NCBI GenBank assembly: GCA_008729055.1
Contig: SDUX01000007.1
Span: forward strand, 4,385,409 to 4,449,408
DNA length: 64,000 nt
Origin: Pyropia haitanensis
Lineage: Eukaryota; Rhodophyta; Bangiophyceae; Bangiales; Bangiaceae
Direction: 5' to 3'
The notes under the pieces were generated by a model. That model saw nothing but the letters and a program-made list of their open reading frames with translations. It did not search any database and was not told where the DNA came from. This document shows positions 34,140 through 45,615 of this stretch, one piece after another (positions within the stretch are counted from its first letter, which is position 1; each line of letters begins with the position of its first letter). Made by a program: the position numbers and the translations under genes.

Positions 34140-34762
34140 ATGGACGCGGAACCTGACCACCCCGCTGACCAGCATGTCGCGGTGTATGCGTGCGTCGTCA
34201 ATGCGCCGTATGCTCTCCCTGCTGAGCTGCAAGATGACCTGGCCGTTCTTCACCAAGAGCACGAAGCACTGCGTCCTTCTGCGGAGGAGCGTGCCCGCCC
34301 CCAAGACGTTCAGCAGCGCCGCCGCAGACGAGCGGCACAGCAGCCGCAGCGAGCTGTTCGTCGCCCCGCTCGGCGCCGTCGCCGGGCGGGTGGGGCGCAT
34401 GCTGAGGACGGCATCGACTCGTCGTCAAGCTCGGATGCAGCCGGCGACGTGGACGCTGGCGCTGATGCGGGCCTGGGCGGCGACGACGATGACGAGTTGT
34501 CCGACGGAGAGGTGGACTCGCGACCACACATTATGGCGGCTGTATCTTACTACAAGGCGCATCTATTCGACTTGCTGTCTGCGACTTTGGAGATCACTCC
34601 CCGTCCGGTGGACTGGCGTCAATCCCCGACTTGTCGCGTGGCTGCTGTGGCTAGCGGCTCGGCCTTCGTGCTGTCGGAGGGCGAGAAGGGCTTTGCGGTT
34701 TGGCTGTCCCGTCCTCGGGATTCTGTCATTGGGCTGTGCTCGTGTGGTGGACGGCGGGGCGT
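34140..34762 (+). CDS. KDZ-like transposase, N-terminal piece (1 of 3)
   Basis: ATG at 34,140. The piece holds a basic Arg/Gln-rich tract (ARPQDVQQRRRRRAAQQPQR), an acidic Asp/Ser tract (DAGADAGLGGDDDDELSDGE), then the start of a globular domain (AVSYYKAHLFDLLSATLEIT) and CSCGG. It is broken after codon GGC plus GT by element 3. Dropping the insert and one GCGT copy, the frame continues without change at 51,563. The full gene (34,140-34,762, 51,563-51,784, 60,457-63,607) totals 1,332 codons including the stop. It is non-functional as it stands unless the inserts are spliced out. Confidence 0.8.
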
Positions 34763-35498
34763 TGTGGCAAGTCGGGTGTCCACAGGGTACCGTAGTCAGG
34801 GGGGAGGGTTGACGCACAAACCCGTAACCGCAGTGCCAAGACTATGGCAAGTAAACGGGACAAAGAAGGATACGTTTAGACCTGACGAGCAGGGAGAAGC
34901 GGGGCGAGAACGCCGTCGCGTGTCCAGAAGAGGCACGCGCGCGCCCGCCGCAACCCTCGATCGGACAGGTCGACCGGGCAGGGTCGACCTGTCCTAAGAA
35001 ATAGAAGCGAAATCCCTCCAAGACGATAATTGCATGCGAAATTGGTGAGTACCCCCCGAAAGGGCGTACCACAATCGATAGGTCGATCCTATCGATCGTC
35101 ACAGGGAGTACTCGATCCAGCTCCCGCGGCCGTCCTCCCCCGGCCCGGGAGCTGTCCCTCAGATCGAAGGATCGCCCGCCGGCGCACGCCTTCGATCCAA
35201 TCACAAGCGACCTAAGGGGGGGGGGCTAGCCCCACCCGTGACGCGACCGTTCGGGCCCGGTGCGCCGCCCGACCCTTTTACAGGGGTCGGGGAGAGGGGT
35301 CGCACGACGCCCCCGGCGGGTGTGGCCGCCCGTGGGGCTGCGGCGTGTGCCGTCCACTGAGTCGTGGACGGCCCCCCGCGTGCCCCCTTAGGCGCACATA
35401 TGCCATGGGTGTGGCCACCCGCGGGGCTGCAGCGCGCGGCCGTCCACGGCTGTGGGACGGCCCCCGCGTGCCCCCCCCCTAGGCGTATATATGCCACA
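34763..35498 (-). repeat. 3' LTR of element 3
   Basis: 736 bp. In plus orientation it begins TGTGGCAAGTC and ends TATATATGCCACA. The TATATAT at 35,486-35,492 lies within 15 bases of the LTR edge, pointing out of the LTR on the plus strand as well as inward on the minus strand. Confidence 0.93.
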
Positions 35499-35514
35499 TA
35501 CCCCCCGTGTTAGC
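35499..35514 (-). other. Polypurine tract, element 3
   Basis: On the minus strand ACACGGGGGGTA directly precedes the 3' LTR. Short but correctly placed. Confidence 0.5.
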
Positions 35515-36854
35515 TTGTCGCCGTCCCATCGGCGACCAGGTTGCCTCGTCCGTCGCGCTGACGGACGATGCCGGTGCCGCACCGGTGGCGCAGCGGTATG
35601 GCGGGGACGATCCCCCGTCGGCAGGCCCGAAGGGGGCGGGCGGCCCTGCGTCGGCGCGGACGCCGACCAGGTTCCTGCACGCCTGGGGCATATCCCGAGG
35701 TCGGCTGCAGGAGGCGTTGCGCGACGGCGCGACGCGGGCGGACGAGCGCTTGGCCGCGGCCAAGGCGGCGGACAAGGAGGAGCGGGAACAAGGCCGGCAG
35801 CGCGCTCGTGCTGCCCACCGCGCGGCGCAGGCAGCGGCACGCGCACACGCTTAGCGTGGGTCGTCGGCGGGTCCTGCCCGTGACGCTTGCGCAGGTCGGC
35901 GGGATGCCGACCGGCTTAACGCTGGCCGCTTCGGTCGGCGGCCGGCGTCCGTTCCTCTTCCCGCCCGGGGAGGCGATACACTTCGGGATCCCGTAGAGAC
36001 CGGGGCGGCGGCGGGCGCATCGTCTTCGACCGAGGACGGAAGGGCCCACCGCCGGGTCGCCGTCAGGGTCGGCGAACCCTCGTGCGGCTGGGGCGGGCCG
36101 TCGTCGACAAGACGACGAGGCGGTGGCGCGTGCTGCGGCGGCTCAGGCGGCTGCCGCAGCGACGGTAGCGGAACGGGCCGCCGAGGCGGCGGCGGCGGAG
36201 CACGCCGCCGATCCTGCTGACGCGGCCCGCGAGCGCGCCAAGGCGTTCGCTGAGCAGCAGGGGGCAGCCGCGGCGGCTCAACGTCGTTGGGCCGCTAGCG
36301 GGGGCGAAGACGCCCCAGGGTCCCCCCGGCACGGGGGGTCCTCGCGTAGCCGTGGACGCGGTCGGGGCGGACGTGGTGGCGGTCGAGCGCCACGCACGTC
36401 GGCTCGGGGTCGGCCTCCCCTGTCGGGTACGGCGGGGGGGTCGGGTGAGCGTCCCTCTGCTGGGGACGCTGCCGGGGCGGGGGACTTTGGCAGCCCTCTT
36501 CGTGGGAAGAGGGGCCGCCGCGGCAGCGGCTCGGACCCGGGCGCCTCCAAGAATTACCGGTCGCGCTCGCGTCGTCGGCACAGTCGTTCCGAGGACACGA
36601 CAAGTGCGTGCCGCGGCCGACGTGAGCGGTCGTCTTCGCTGACGACCTCGAGCCGTGCGCGGCGGCGGTCTCCGCGGCGCCGTCGTCATTCACGTCGTTT
36701 CGTCCTACGACAGGACGGGTCGGCGTCGACGGCGGAGACGCGGCCCACCCGCCGACGGCGAGGTTCGCCGTCGTCGTCCGGTTCAGCGCACCGACGTCGG
36801 GCCGGGCGCGGGTCACGCCACGCCTCGCGGTCACTTTGCTACTCGCCGGCATGA
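35507..36854 (+). CDS. Antisense open frames in element 3 (RS-rich), tentative
   Basis: Between the pol stop and the 3' LTR, the plus strand (antisense to gag-pol) has two coding-like frames. 35,507-35,854 includes AWGISRGRLQEALRDGATRA and an Ala/Arg/Glu helix. 36,123-36,854 is Ala/Glu-rich, then Arg/Ser-rich with NYRSRSRRRHSRSED, like RS domains of splicing factors. Neither has an in-frame ATG at its 5' end and they are in different frames, so splicing or decay must be assumed. A TATATAT at 35,486-35,492 is well placed to drive antisense transcription. The minus-strand frames here look less natural. It could still be non-coding. Confidence 0.35.
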
Positions 36855-38248
36855 TTTCGCTCAAAGCGAAATACTATCGTGGTCCAGACCGGTGGGTGCT
36901 CAGCCACCCATAGGTCGGGACTCGCGGGCGAGCGGGGGAAGCACTCCAAGGGTAACTCCTCGTACTCGAAGCATCGGTTCATGAAGATGCTGAACCATTC
37001 TTGCGCTTCCCACCGGGGAGCGAGGGGGGTGAGGGCCAATGGAGGGCCACTTGCCAGTCGCTCGGCAATCTCCGGGAGGAGCGAGGTCGGGGGGTTCGCC
37101 CACGCGTTGTGGGGCGTCCAGTCGTGACTCATTGAGTCACGCCACTCGGCCCCGGGCTCGCACTCCTTGGAGCCGAACCGCTCGAACCTCTTGTTCGCCT
37201 GGGTGGCGAACAAGTCGATGGTGTGAGGCCCGTGGAGCTTCTCCAACCGGTCCACGATTGCTCGGGGAGCCGTCCAGTCTGCCCGCTCCGGTATGTTACG
37301 GGGGAAGTTCGTGGGGAATGTACTGCGTAGGTAGTACAGGGGGATGACCTCGCCCACCTGCCCGCGCGGGTGGGTCCAGATGAGTCGCGCTTGGACGTGA
37401 CCGTCGGGCGATTGGTGGAAGGCGATGATGGTTGGCACCCACCTGACGCTGGGGGTCACCGCGTTCACGCGGGCGTCCGGGTGTGGAAGGCCTTGGCTCT
37501 GCGACCTGAGTGTCATATTAGTTGGTGACCACTCGTACCCCGGCACTTGCTTGTTCTGGTTCCGCAGGTACCGCAGGACCAAGTGCTTCGGCAGGTCGCC
37601 GAGCGGCGTCCACACGTCGTCGTTGCTCTGGTACCCCCACCACCGCACCTTGGCTTGGTGCTCCCCATCGACGCATCGATACCCGACGAGCTTGTCGATG
37701 AGGTAGTCGTCCATCACGGATGGACGGTCGGACAAGTTCACCTTGTCCTTGAGCAGGGCATGAGGGGTGGCGTCGGCTTCGCCGGCTGCATCGGGTCTTG
37801 GGGCTGGCGTCGCTTGGTCCCATGACACTCTGCTCTCCTCGTCCCCCACCTGGACAACGAACGTCTTGTCGTCCAGGTCGACGACAAGGAACGGCCCGTT
37901 CGTGGGGCTGGACAACTTGTGCTCGCGTTGGTGTGCCTTCAGGTACACGTAGTCGCCGATCTTGACATCCTTGTTCCGGGTGGCAAGGTTCTTGTCGTAC
38001 GTCTTCTTGTAGCGCTGCTGCGTCTTGCGCAGAGCCTCGGCCACCTTGGGTATGGTCTTGCGGAGCCGGGCCATGAAGGAGCGCTTGACCAACAAGGGCG
38101 AGCCGTCCTTGGTGGTGCCGTGTGCCTGGATAGACACACCGGGTGGCGGGCTGTGCACCGTGAGGTTCGGGATCCGTCTGGGGATGACCAGCTCGAACGG
38201 TGCCACGCCCGTCGATCGATGCGGCTGCGTGTTGTACGCGTACGTGAG
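36839..38248 (-). CDS. pol: Pol of element 3, C-terminal piece: integrase end, chromodomain, Dam-like MTase
   Basis: Continues the integrase from 45,616 in frame once element 2 and one CTCAC copy are removed. It reads AYNTQPHRSTGVAPFELV, the usual integrase C-terminal region, then KIGDYVYLKAHQREHKLSSP (the GPY-type module). A chromodomain-like segment follows (VGYRCVDGEHQAKVRWWGYQ ... DDVWTPLGDLP). A further 200 residues end at TAG 36,839-36,841. Within them (about 37,225-36,990) TIDLFATQANKRFERFGSK, DSMSHDW, AWANPPTSLLPEI and LTPLAPRWEAQEWFSIF match the order of phage Dam-type and DIRS-element adenine-N6 methyltransferase domains (F-D-L-F/V-A...NA..., DW, NPP-[YFS]-S-L-I). The catalytic motif appears as NPPT, with Thr where Y/F/W is usual. 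Methylation activity is unproven. Confidence 0.8.
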   Translation of the reverse strand, partial: LTYAYNTQPHRSTGVAPFELVIPRRIPNLTVHSPPPGVSIQAHGTTKDGSPLLVKRSFMARLRKTIPKVAEALRKTQQRYKKTYDKNLATRNKDVKIGDYVYLKAHQREHKLSSPTNGPFLVVDLDDKTFVVQVGDEESRVSWDQATPAPRPDAAGEADATPHALLKDKVNLSDRPSVMDDYLIDKLVGYRCVDGEHQAKVRWWGYQSNDDVWTPLGDLPKHLVLRYLRNQNKQVPGYEWSPTNMTLRSQSQGLPHPDARVNAVTPSVRWVPTIIAFHQSPDGHVQARLIWTHPRGQVGEVIPLYYLRSTFPTNFPRNIPERADWTAPRAIVDRLEKLHGPHTIDLFATQANKRFERFGSKECEPGAEWRDSMSHDWTPHNAWANPPTSLLPEIAERLASGPPLALTPLAPRWEAQEWFSIFMNRCFEYEELPLECFPRSPASPDLWVAEHPPVWTTIVFRFERNHAGE

Positions 38249-39109
38249 TGTAAGGATATGCCCCTTAAATCCCCAAGACTGGAGCCTAGGGGATAAGGAC
38301 TGGGGCCTCTCCTTCCCTGTCCTTCTCAGCCAACTCCTTCCAAGACGCATCAACTCCAAAGTAATCTGGGGCATGCCGCGGTGTCCGTCCGATAATCTAC
38401 TACTAACGGACGGTCAGCACGGGAGCCGCGGATTGGCTAACCGACACTACCCTGACTCATCTGCCGACGGGTACAGTCTCCAACGGATCAACGGACTAAC
38501 GGACCAAAAGACGAGCCACATCTCTGACGCGTCAGCAAGCCGGAACAATCTCCCCGTGGACCAATGGGAGCGACAAGACTTGCTGACCCACGGGAGATAT
38601 TCGACCCGAAGACTGGCGTCTGCTTACACGCCTCTGAGGCTTTTCGGGTCGAATGGCGCGTGGGGCCAGCCGCGCGGCGCTACGAGCGCCGCACACCGTC
38701 CCCCCCCCGTTTGGGGCTTTCTGGTGGGGCGCCTTGGGGCGCACACGCCCACCCTTGCTTTGTTCTGAGAGCCCATGCTTTGTTTTGAGAGCTTTGGTGC
38801 CGTCCACCGGCACGACGGGCAATTGCATGCTTTGGGGCACCCTGGGTGCCCCCCTGGGGGTATATAATGCGTGAGTGTGGGCGCCACCGGGAGAGACCTC
38901 GGGGGAACAACCACAGACAGAGACACAAAGACCTCCTTTACCTTCGACCCCCTCGACCCTCACCGACGTCACGCCCATCCTCTTCCCCACCCCCATCACC
39001 GTCATCCCACCCGTCACCTTCCCCGCGCCCGGCATCCTCATTGGTGCACGGGTTGCTGACACCGGCGCCAGTACGTTGAGGGCTGCCCGTGTGTGGGTGG
39101 TGCCTCACA
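38249..39109 (+). repeat. 5' LTR of element 2
   Basis: 861 bp, TG...CA, TATA box at 38,861-38,867. Confidence 0.93.
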
Positions 39110-39346
39110 TGTGGTAGCTTCAGATAGTTTGACTTCCTCTTGGCGGTGACGTTGCGATTCCGTCCTGGATTTGGCCCTCCCTGTGTTTGTGCACTCGTGC
39201 TGCCCCCTGTGTTCGGCGTGCCTCGGGCATTGTAATACGAACGCAGCGGGTTCCACGAATCACACCGAAAGAACACTGCCCTGACACTGCCCTGGTGGCC
39301 CCTGTCACGGTTTTTTTTCTTTTGGTCGACTGATTGTCGAAACCCA

Positions 39347-39985
39347 GTGAGTGCCAAATCAGGTTCGGAATTTTCTTCCTCGGCGTTGGCGGACGCCCCG
39401 ACTTCCTCGGCGGCAACGGCGCGCCCCCCGACGGCGCGCGGCACCCCGGCGGCGCGCGGCACCGCGGCGGCGCGCGACACCGCGGCGGCACGTGGCACCC
39501 CAGCGGGCGCATCCACGTCATCCTCTGTGGCGGCGACGGCCGCATCGGCGGCGCCAGCCGCATCCAAGCCCCCCCTCTCGCGCAAGGGTAAGGGCCCGGC
39601 CACGTCAGGACCGGCGGTCCCAGCCAACCGGCGCCTGCTGCTGCCCGCGCAGGATCCGGCCCGGCGCTACATCGCGCCGCCGGCCCCACGAATCGGCCAC
39701 ATCCGACCGACGACCGCGCGCGCAGCAGAGCAGCGAGAGCAGCGCCGGATCGCCAAGACCATCCCCAAGGGCAAATACGTTTGCAAGCCGTGCGGTGTGC
39801 GTTGCAACAGCCTGACAGTGCTGCGCGACCATCGCTGGTCGCGGCGCCACCGCAATACGGTCAACCGTCCAGCGACCCGCCCTCGTTGCGACGTGTGCGA
39901 TCGCGAATTTGAGACGGTCGAGCACTTCGAACGCCACCAGCGTGGCAAGGATCACCACCGCACGCTGGCGCGCCGCACCGACTGA
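39347..39985 (+). CDS. C2H2 zinc-finger accessory ORF of element 2
   Basis: Same gene as 17,786-18,424, with both C2H2 fingers intact and only a few substitutions (for example Pro-to-Ser next to the Gly in the Ala-rich part). A T8 run at about 39,312 replaces the T7 of element 1, shifting all upstream frame and showing that nothing upstream of the run can be part of a conserved protein in this frame. Confidence 0.65.
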   Translation: MSAKSGSEFSSSALADAPTSSAATARPPTARGTPAARGTAAARDTAAARGTPAGASTSSSVAATAASAAPAASKPPLSRKGKGPATSGPAVPANRRLLLPAQDPARRYIAPPAPRIGHIRPTTARAAEQREQRRIAKTIPKGKYVCKPCGVRCNSLTVLRDHRWSRRHRNTVNRPATRPRCDVCDREFETVEHFERHQRGKDHHRTLARRTD

Positions 39986-40349
39986 CACCTCGCAACACCC
40001 CCCAGGATCTGTGCAAGAGACGCGATTTTCCCCCTTTGATCCCCCCGCGTGGAAATCCGGCACGACCCGACTCGGGCCCGTGCGCGGCGGCCGGCGGGAA
40101 AATCCGATTGCGTGATTTGAGTCTTCGAATTCTGCTTCATCGCATCGCTTGTGACCCATCAAATAGTGTTGTCCATCTTTGGAAACGTGGTAGTCACGAC
40201 GGCCACGCTTGTCCAGAGCTAGTGCAGCACTATTTTGCTTGGTCAAATTAACTTGCACATCTTGTAAGACTTGCCCCGTGCTCTGCCGGAGTAAGTCAAA
40301 CCGGATCTGTTGGGTTAATTTGATTGTTGCGGACCTCACCCAGGACGCA

Positions 40350-41228
40350 ATGGACCCCCCGAATCCTGCGACTGTAAGCCCGATTAATCCGGGAACGGCC
40401 TCAACCGCACCCTCCGCGGAGTCATGGAATCAACTTACAGCGTTCGTCTCGCAGATGAGCGCCGAGCTCGAGGCTCATAAGGTTGAATTGGCGGACGCCA
40501 AGAAACAGCTGTCCGACGCCAAGGCTAACGCCTCGAGTGGAGGCGCGACGACTGCGAGGCCGAATAAGCCCGCGCTGTTCTCTGGCAAGCCCGGGACAAT
40601 TGAAGCATGGTGCTCGCACATGGACTCATATGTGCGACTGACTGACCCTGACGAAGCGTGTCGGATCGCCTGCACCTACCTGGACGGTGAAGCGTTCACC
40701 TGGTGGCATACCTACAGTCGGACGACGGCGGTCCCCGACTGGGCTACCTTTCGGGCTGCGCTCATCCGTCGCTTCAGCCCTCTGAACAAGACGCAGGCGG
40801 CGCGGGACAAGCTGCACTCATGGCGCCAAATCAAGGACGTCGGGACGTTCAACAGGACTTTCCTGAGCGTCCTCTTGGACATCCCGGACATCACCGAAGC
40901 GGAAAAGATCGACCGCTATAGCCGAGGCCTGAAGCGCGACATCTGGCAGGCACTGTGCCTCAAGACGTACACCGATCTTGAATCACTGATGACGGACGCC
41001 CTGCGCGTGGAAGCGGCCAAGGCTGGAGTGTCCCGTATCACCAGCAATGTTAACAGCACTTCTGGCAAGCCACCGACGATGGGCGTTGTCCCGATGGACA
41101 TTTCCAGCATCAAGATCGAAAAGCTGACGCCAGACGAACGCCAGCGCTGCATGCGCGAGGGTCTCTGCCTTCGCTGTCGCGAGAAAGGACACATGGCTAA
41201 GGACTGCCCAAAAGGCCAGCGGAACTGA
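40350..41228 (+). CDS. gag: Gag, element 2
   Basis: 292 aa, differing from element 1 Gag at about three positions (Thr/Ala, Lys/Asn and Thr/Ala). Intact CCHC knuckle and start codon. Confidence 0.93.
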   Translation: MDPPNPATVSPINPGTASTAPSAESWNQLTAFVSQMSAELEAHKVELADAKKQLSDAKANASSGGATTARPNKPALFSGKPGTIEAWCSHMDSYVRLTDPDEACRIACTYLDGEAFTWWHTYSRTTAVPDWATFRAALIRRFSPLNKTQAARDKLHSWRQIKDVGTFNRTFLSVLLDIPDITEAEKIDRYSRGLKRDIWQALCLKTYTDLESLMTDALRVEAAKAGVSRITSNVNSTSGKPPTMGVVPMDISSIKIEKLTPDERQRCMREGLCLRCREKGHMAKDCPKGQRN

Positions 41229-44200
41229 AGCAGCAACAATCCTCAACATCTGTGAAAGACGCTCCTTCGGTTCCTGAAAATATGTCGTCACCATTTGAAG
41301 GCCCGCGACTCGGGCTTCTGCTTTCTACTGCTTCTGTCAATGGAAAAGCTGTTAAGGTGCTGTTCGACGACGGATCTCCCATCAACGTCGTCTCAAGGCG
41401 CCTCGTTACCTCCTTGCATGTGAAAACGAAAGGAACGGACTTCGCGGCAAGCATGCCCGATGGCCGCTCCCATGTCCTCGCTGAAACCGTTGACCCTCTT
41501 GAGATTCACATCGGACCGTACCAAGAGCGACTTCGGTTTGCTGTTTGTGAATTGAGCGCGTACGACCTCATCCTGGGAAAGAAGTGGCGCGATGACAAGG
41601 ACGCCAAAATCAACAACAAGAAAAACAAGATCTCCTTCAAGTTCAACCACAAGAACATTTCTATCACTGCCTCCCTCAAGAAGCCCGAAGCTCTGATCAG
41701 TCGGCAACGCCTTGCTCGGGACCTCGTTCAAAGGTGCCCTGTTTTTGCCATCTACCTGCAGTCGGAAGATCCCTCTAGCACCTTCGACATTAACGCCATT
41801 ACGATGGGACAAGGCGAAGACAAGAAAGAAGTTCAAGAGATTCTCAAAGAGTACGCTGACGTCTTCCCAGACGAGCTCCCCGACGGACTCCCTCCTGAGC
41901 GCAGTCACAAATTTAGCATCAAGCTGACCGATGACGCCCAACCGCGTCGTAGCGGAATTTACCGACTAGCCGAATGGGAGCTCGAAGAACTCAAGACTCA
42001 ACTGGCCGGCCTCATAAGGAAGGGATTCATCCAACCAAGCACCTCACCGTGGGGCTCTTCCGTCCTCTTTGCGGCGAAGAAGGACGGTGGCTGGCGAATG
42101 TGCATCGACTACAGGGCCCTGAACAAGGCTACTATCAAGAACGCGTACCCACTACCACGCATCGACGACATCTTTGACCAACTGCGAAAGGCCAAGTACT
42201 TTACAAAGATCGACCTCCGCTCTGGCTATCACCAGATTCGCCTTGACCCAGAAACAATACCTTTGACGGCGTTTCGAACCAAGTACGGATTCTATGAGTT
42301 CACCGTCGTACCCTTTGGTCTGACAAATGCACCCGCGGTCTTCATGAACCTAATGAACGATGTCTTCCGACCCTATCTGTACGACTTCATCTGTGTCTAC
42401 CTCGACGACATCCTAGTCTACAGCGAAACTTACGAAGATCACCTCAAGCACCTACGATTAGCACTCGAGAAATTACGAGAACACAAGCTCTACGCCAAGC
42501 TGAGCAAGTGCCAGTTCGCTCGAACTACTGTGGACTACCTTGGCCACGTCATCTCCGAGAAAGGCTTCTCTATGGAAGACTACAAGGTCCAAGCCATCCG
42601 TACGTGGGCAACACCGAGGAGCAAAAAGGATGTACAATCTTTCCTCGGTATGGTCAACTTCTATCGAAGATTCATCAAGGGAATGGCTGCCGTAGCTACG
42701 CCGCTAACAAGGCTGACTGGGAATGTCGACTTCGAGTGGACACCCGACGCCCAGAAAGCCTTTGAGCAGCTGCAGGACCTAACGACAAGCGCACCGGTGC
42801 TAAGGCCTTTCGACAAGAGATACCCAATCTACGTGTCTACAGATGCCAGCGGGTATGCTGTGGGCGCAGTCCTTGAGCAAGATGATGGACGCGGACGGCG
42901 TCCAGTGGCGTACTTCTCGTTAACCCTCAACATCCACGAGCAGCGCTACAGCATTCGTGAAAGAGAACTGCTTGCAGTCGTACAAGCTATCCGGCATTGG
43001 CGCTGCTACCTCTACGGAAGACCCTTTGAGGTCCACACCGACCATGAGTCCCTGAGATACCTAAGCACCCAAGAGAAGCTGAACGATCGCCAAGTCAAGT
43101 GGCTGGAGTTTCTGGACCAGTTCCAGTTCAAGATTGTCCCAATCAAGGGCACTTCGAACCCCGTGGCTGATGCCCTTTCCAGGCAGCCACAAGATGCTCC
43201 CGACAAGCACGCCCCCAATCAAGACCTTCTTAGTCGCGTGCTGACCAAGACCATTGAAGAACTCCCCAAGAAAACTGAAATCAACAACCTCATGACCATC
43301 AACCAAAGTGATCAAGACCTTGCCACCTTAAGACAAGAGTACGACGCGGACCCCGAGTTTGCCGACCTAGTCAAAGACCCGGTATCTCCCTACCGGCTAC
43401 ACATGAGGTTGTTGAAACGAGGTGACCGTACGTGTATCCCCGTCGGTACTCTACGCCAAAGACTACTCCACGACTACCATGATGTCCCGTGCCAAGGGCA
43501 CATGGGAGTCAAGAAAACAACCAAGGTTATCTCTTCCAAGTACTACTGGAAGACAATGCGGAAAGACATCCAAAGATACGTACAAACATGTGATTTGTGC
43601 CAGCGGAACAAGGCTAGCACCCATTCACCTCTGGGTCACCTCAAACCCTTGGACCCCCCGAGCCAACGATGGGCAAGTGTCTCCATGGACTTTATCACGC
43701 CTCTTCCTCTGACTCCAAGAGGCCACAACGGGATTTACGTCGTTGTCGACCGCCTCTCCAAGATGATTCGCCTCGCCCCTATGAATCCAGACTGTACGGC
43801 GCCAGTCGCAGCTCAGCTCTACCATGATCACGTCTATCGACACCACGGACTCCCAGCTGATGTTGTCTGCGACAGGGACCGCATTTTCTTCTCCAACTTC
43901 TGGCAGTCGCTCACGGAGATTCTCAAGGTCAAGATCAAGGCCTCTTCAGCGTACCACCCGCAAACCGACGGACAAACTGAGATCATGAACAAGAAGATCG
44001 AAGAAATCCTGCGAAACTTTGTCAACCATCACCAAGGCGATTGGGACCTCTTTCTGGTTGCTGCCGAAGTAGCCTACAACCGGTCGCCAAATGCTGTTAC
44101 AACGTACTCCCCTTTCTTCCTGAACTACGGATTCGAACCTAAGACGGTACCAATGGACATCCTCGAAAACTCAGAGTCAAGCATGCCTGCAGTGTCTGAC

Positions 44201-44743
44201 TGGCTAAGCGGTCTCCAACATGCTCAAGAGACTGCCATCTCAGCCATCAAGAGTGCAAATGAGGCGCGCTCGGCGTACGCAAATCGCCATCGCCGACCTT
44301 GCAAGATCGCCGTGGACGATCTGGTGCTACTAAGTACCAAACACCTTATGCCAGATGCTTTCCAAGGCGCTCGCAAGCTGATGCCCAAGTACTCAGGACC
44401 GTACCGCGTCACTGAGAGTATCAACGATGTGACGTTCCGCCTGGATCTTCCCCAAGCGGTGCTCGATCGCAAGGTTCACAACGCCTTTCATGCGAGCTTG
44501 CTGAAGCCGTACCGCGCTGATCCTTATGGCCGACTTCCTCCCGTTCCGCCTCCGGTGGCATTTCCGGACGGTTCTGTCGAGTACGAAGTCGACTCCATCA
44601 TAAGGTCACGAAAGCGCCGTGGACGACTACAGTACCTGGTCAAGTGGAAAGGCTGTGACGTCAGCGAGAACTCCTGGCTGACCAAGCAAGACCTTGCGAA
44701 CGCACCTGAGGTGTTGGACGCTTTCCTGCGCCGCGCGTCCTAA
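41201..44743 (+). CDS. pol: Pol polyprotein, element 2
   Basis: Same length and domain order as element 1 Pol, including the DDGS protease site, YLDD, integrase D-D-E and C-terminal chromodomain. Fewer than ten residue differences (for example Lys/Glu after the MGQG motif, Asp/Glu after SETY, Lys/Asn in APM[KN]PDC and Asn/His in LSTK[NH]LMP). No stop or frameshift. Confidence 0.95.
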   Translation, partial: GLPKRPAELKQQQSSTSVKDAPSVPENMSSPFEGPRLGLLLSTASVNGKAVKVLFDDGSPINVVSRRLVTSLHVKTKGTDFAASMPDGRSHVLAETVDPLEIHIGPYQERLRFAVCELSAYDLILGKKWRDDKDAKINNKKNKISFKFNHKNISITASLKKPEALISRQRLARDLVQRCPVFAIYLQSEDPSSTFDINAITMGQGEDKKEVQEILKEYADVFPDELPDGLPPERSHKFSIKLTDDAQPRRSGIYRLAEWELEELKTQLAGLIRKGFIQPSTSPWGSSVLFAAKKDGGWRMCIDYRALNKATIKNAYPLPRIDDIFDQLRKAKYFTKIDLRSGYHQIRLDPETIPLTAFRTKYGFYEFTVVPFGLTNAPAVFMNLMNDVFRPYLYDFICVYLDDILVYSETYEDHLKHLRLALEKLREHKLYAKLSKCQFARTTVDYLGHVISEKGFSMEDYKVQAIRTWATPRSKKDVQSFLGMVNFYRRFIKGMAAVATPLTRLTGNVDFEWTPDAQKAFEQLQDLTTSAPVLRPFDKRYPIYVSTDASGYAVGAVLEQDDGRGRRPVAYFSLTLNIHEQRYSIRERELLAVVQAIRHWRCYLYGRPFEVHTDHESLRYLSTQEKLNDRQVKWLEFLDQFQFKIVPIKGTSNPVADALSRQPQDAPDKHAPNQDLLSRVLTKTIEELPKKTEINNLMTINQSDQDLATLRQEYDADPEFADLVKDPVSPYRLHMRLLKRGDRTCIPVGTLRQRLLHDYHDVPCQGHMGVKKTTKVISSKYYWKTMRKDIQRYVQTCDLCQRNKASTHSPLGHLKPLDPPSQRWASVSMDFITPLPLTPRGHNGIYVVVDRLSKMIRLAPMNPDCTAPVAAQLYHDHVYRHHGLPADVVCDRDRIFFSNFWQSLTEILKVKIKASSAYHPQTDGQTEIMNKKIEEILRNFVNHHQGDWDLFLVAAEVAYNRSPNAVTTYSPFFLNYGFEPKTVPMDILENSESSMPAVSDWLSGLQHAQETAISAIKSANEARSAYANRHRRPCKIAVDDLVLLSTKHLMPDAFQGARKLMPKYSGPYRVTESINDVTFRLDLPQAVLDRKVHNAFHASLLKPYRADPYGRLPPVPPPVAFPDGSVEYEVDSIIRSRKRRGRLQYLVKWKGCDVSENSWLTKQDLANAPEVLDAFLRRAS
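41207..41213 (+). promoter_or_regulatory. Putative -1 frameshift heptamer CCCAAAA, element 2
   Basis: Identical context to 19,646-19,652. Confidence 0.55.
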
Positions 44744-44754
44744 GGGGGGGGAGG
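44742..44754 (+). other. Polypurine tract, element 2
   Basis: AAGGGGGGGGAGG directly before the 3' LTR, as in element 1. Confidence 0.8.
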
Positions 44755-45615
44755 TGTAAGGATATGCCCCTTAAATCCCCAAGACTGGAGCCTAGGGGAT
44801 AAGGACTGGGGCCTCTCCTTCCCTGTCCTTCTCAGCCAACTCCTTCCAAGACGCATCAACTCCAAAGTAATCTGGGGCATGCCGCGGTGTCCGTCCGATA
44901 ATCTACTACTAACGGACGGTCAGCACGGGAGCCGCGGATTGGCTAACCGACACTACCCTGACTCATCTGCCGACGGGTACAGTCTCCAACGGATCAACGG
45001 ACTAACGGACCAAAAGACGAGCCACATCTCTGACGCGTCAGCAAGCCGGAACAATCTCCCCGTGGACCAATGGGAGCGACAAGACTTGCTGACCCACGGG
45101 AGATATTCGACCCGAAGACTGGCGTCTGCTTACACGCCTCTGAGGCTTTTCGGGTCGAATGGCGCGTGGGGCCAGCCGCGCGGCGCTACGAGCGCCGCAC
45201 ACCGTCCCCCCCCCGTTTGGGGCTTTCTGGTGGGGCGCCTTGGGGCGCACACGCCCACCCTTGCTTTGTTCTGAGAGCCCATGCTTTGTTTTGAGAGCTT
45301 TGGTGCCGTCCACCGGCACGACGGGCAATTGCATGCTTTGGGGCACCCTGGGTGCCCCCCTGGGGGTATATAATGCGTGAGTGTGGGCGCCACCGGGAGA
45401 GACCTCGGGGGAACAACCACAGACAGAGACACAAAGACCTCCTTTACCTTCGACCCCCTCGACCCTCACCGACGTCACGCCCATCCTCTTCCCCACCCCC
45501 ATCACCGTCATCCCACCCGTCACCTTCCCCGCGCCCGGCATCCTCATTGGTGCACGGGTTGCTGACACCGGCGCCAGTACGTTGAGGGCTGCCCGTGTGT
45601 GGGTGGTGCCTCACA
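44755..45615 (+). repeat. 3' LTR of element 2
   Basis: 861 bp, TG...CA, followed by GTGAG. Its internal frames translate exactly as in the 5' LTR. Confidence 0.93.

Larger units (their letters stand above)
38249..45615 (+). mobile_element. Ty3/gypsy chromovirus, element 2 (complete), nested in element 3
   Basis: Second copy of the element 1 family, offset 21,561 bases and nearly identical. LTRs 38,249-39,109 and 44,755-45,615 (861 bp each), target duplication GTGAG (38,244-38,248 and 45,616-45,620). Both of its LTRs carry GCAATTGCATG where both element 1 LTRs carry GCAATCGCATG, so the two insertions come from slightly different source copies and each has homogeneous LTRs, as expected for recent insertions. 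Confidence 0.96.
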
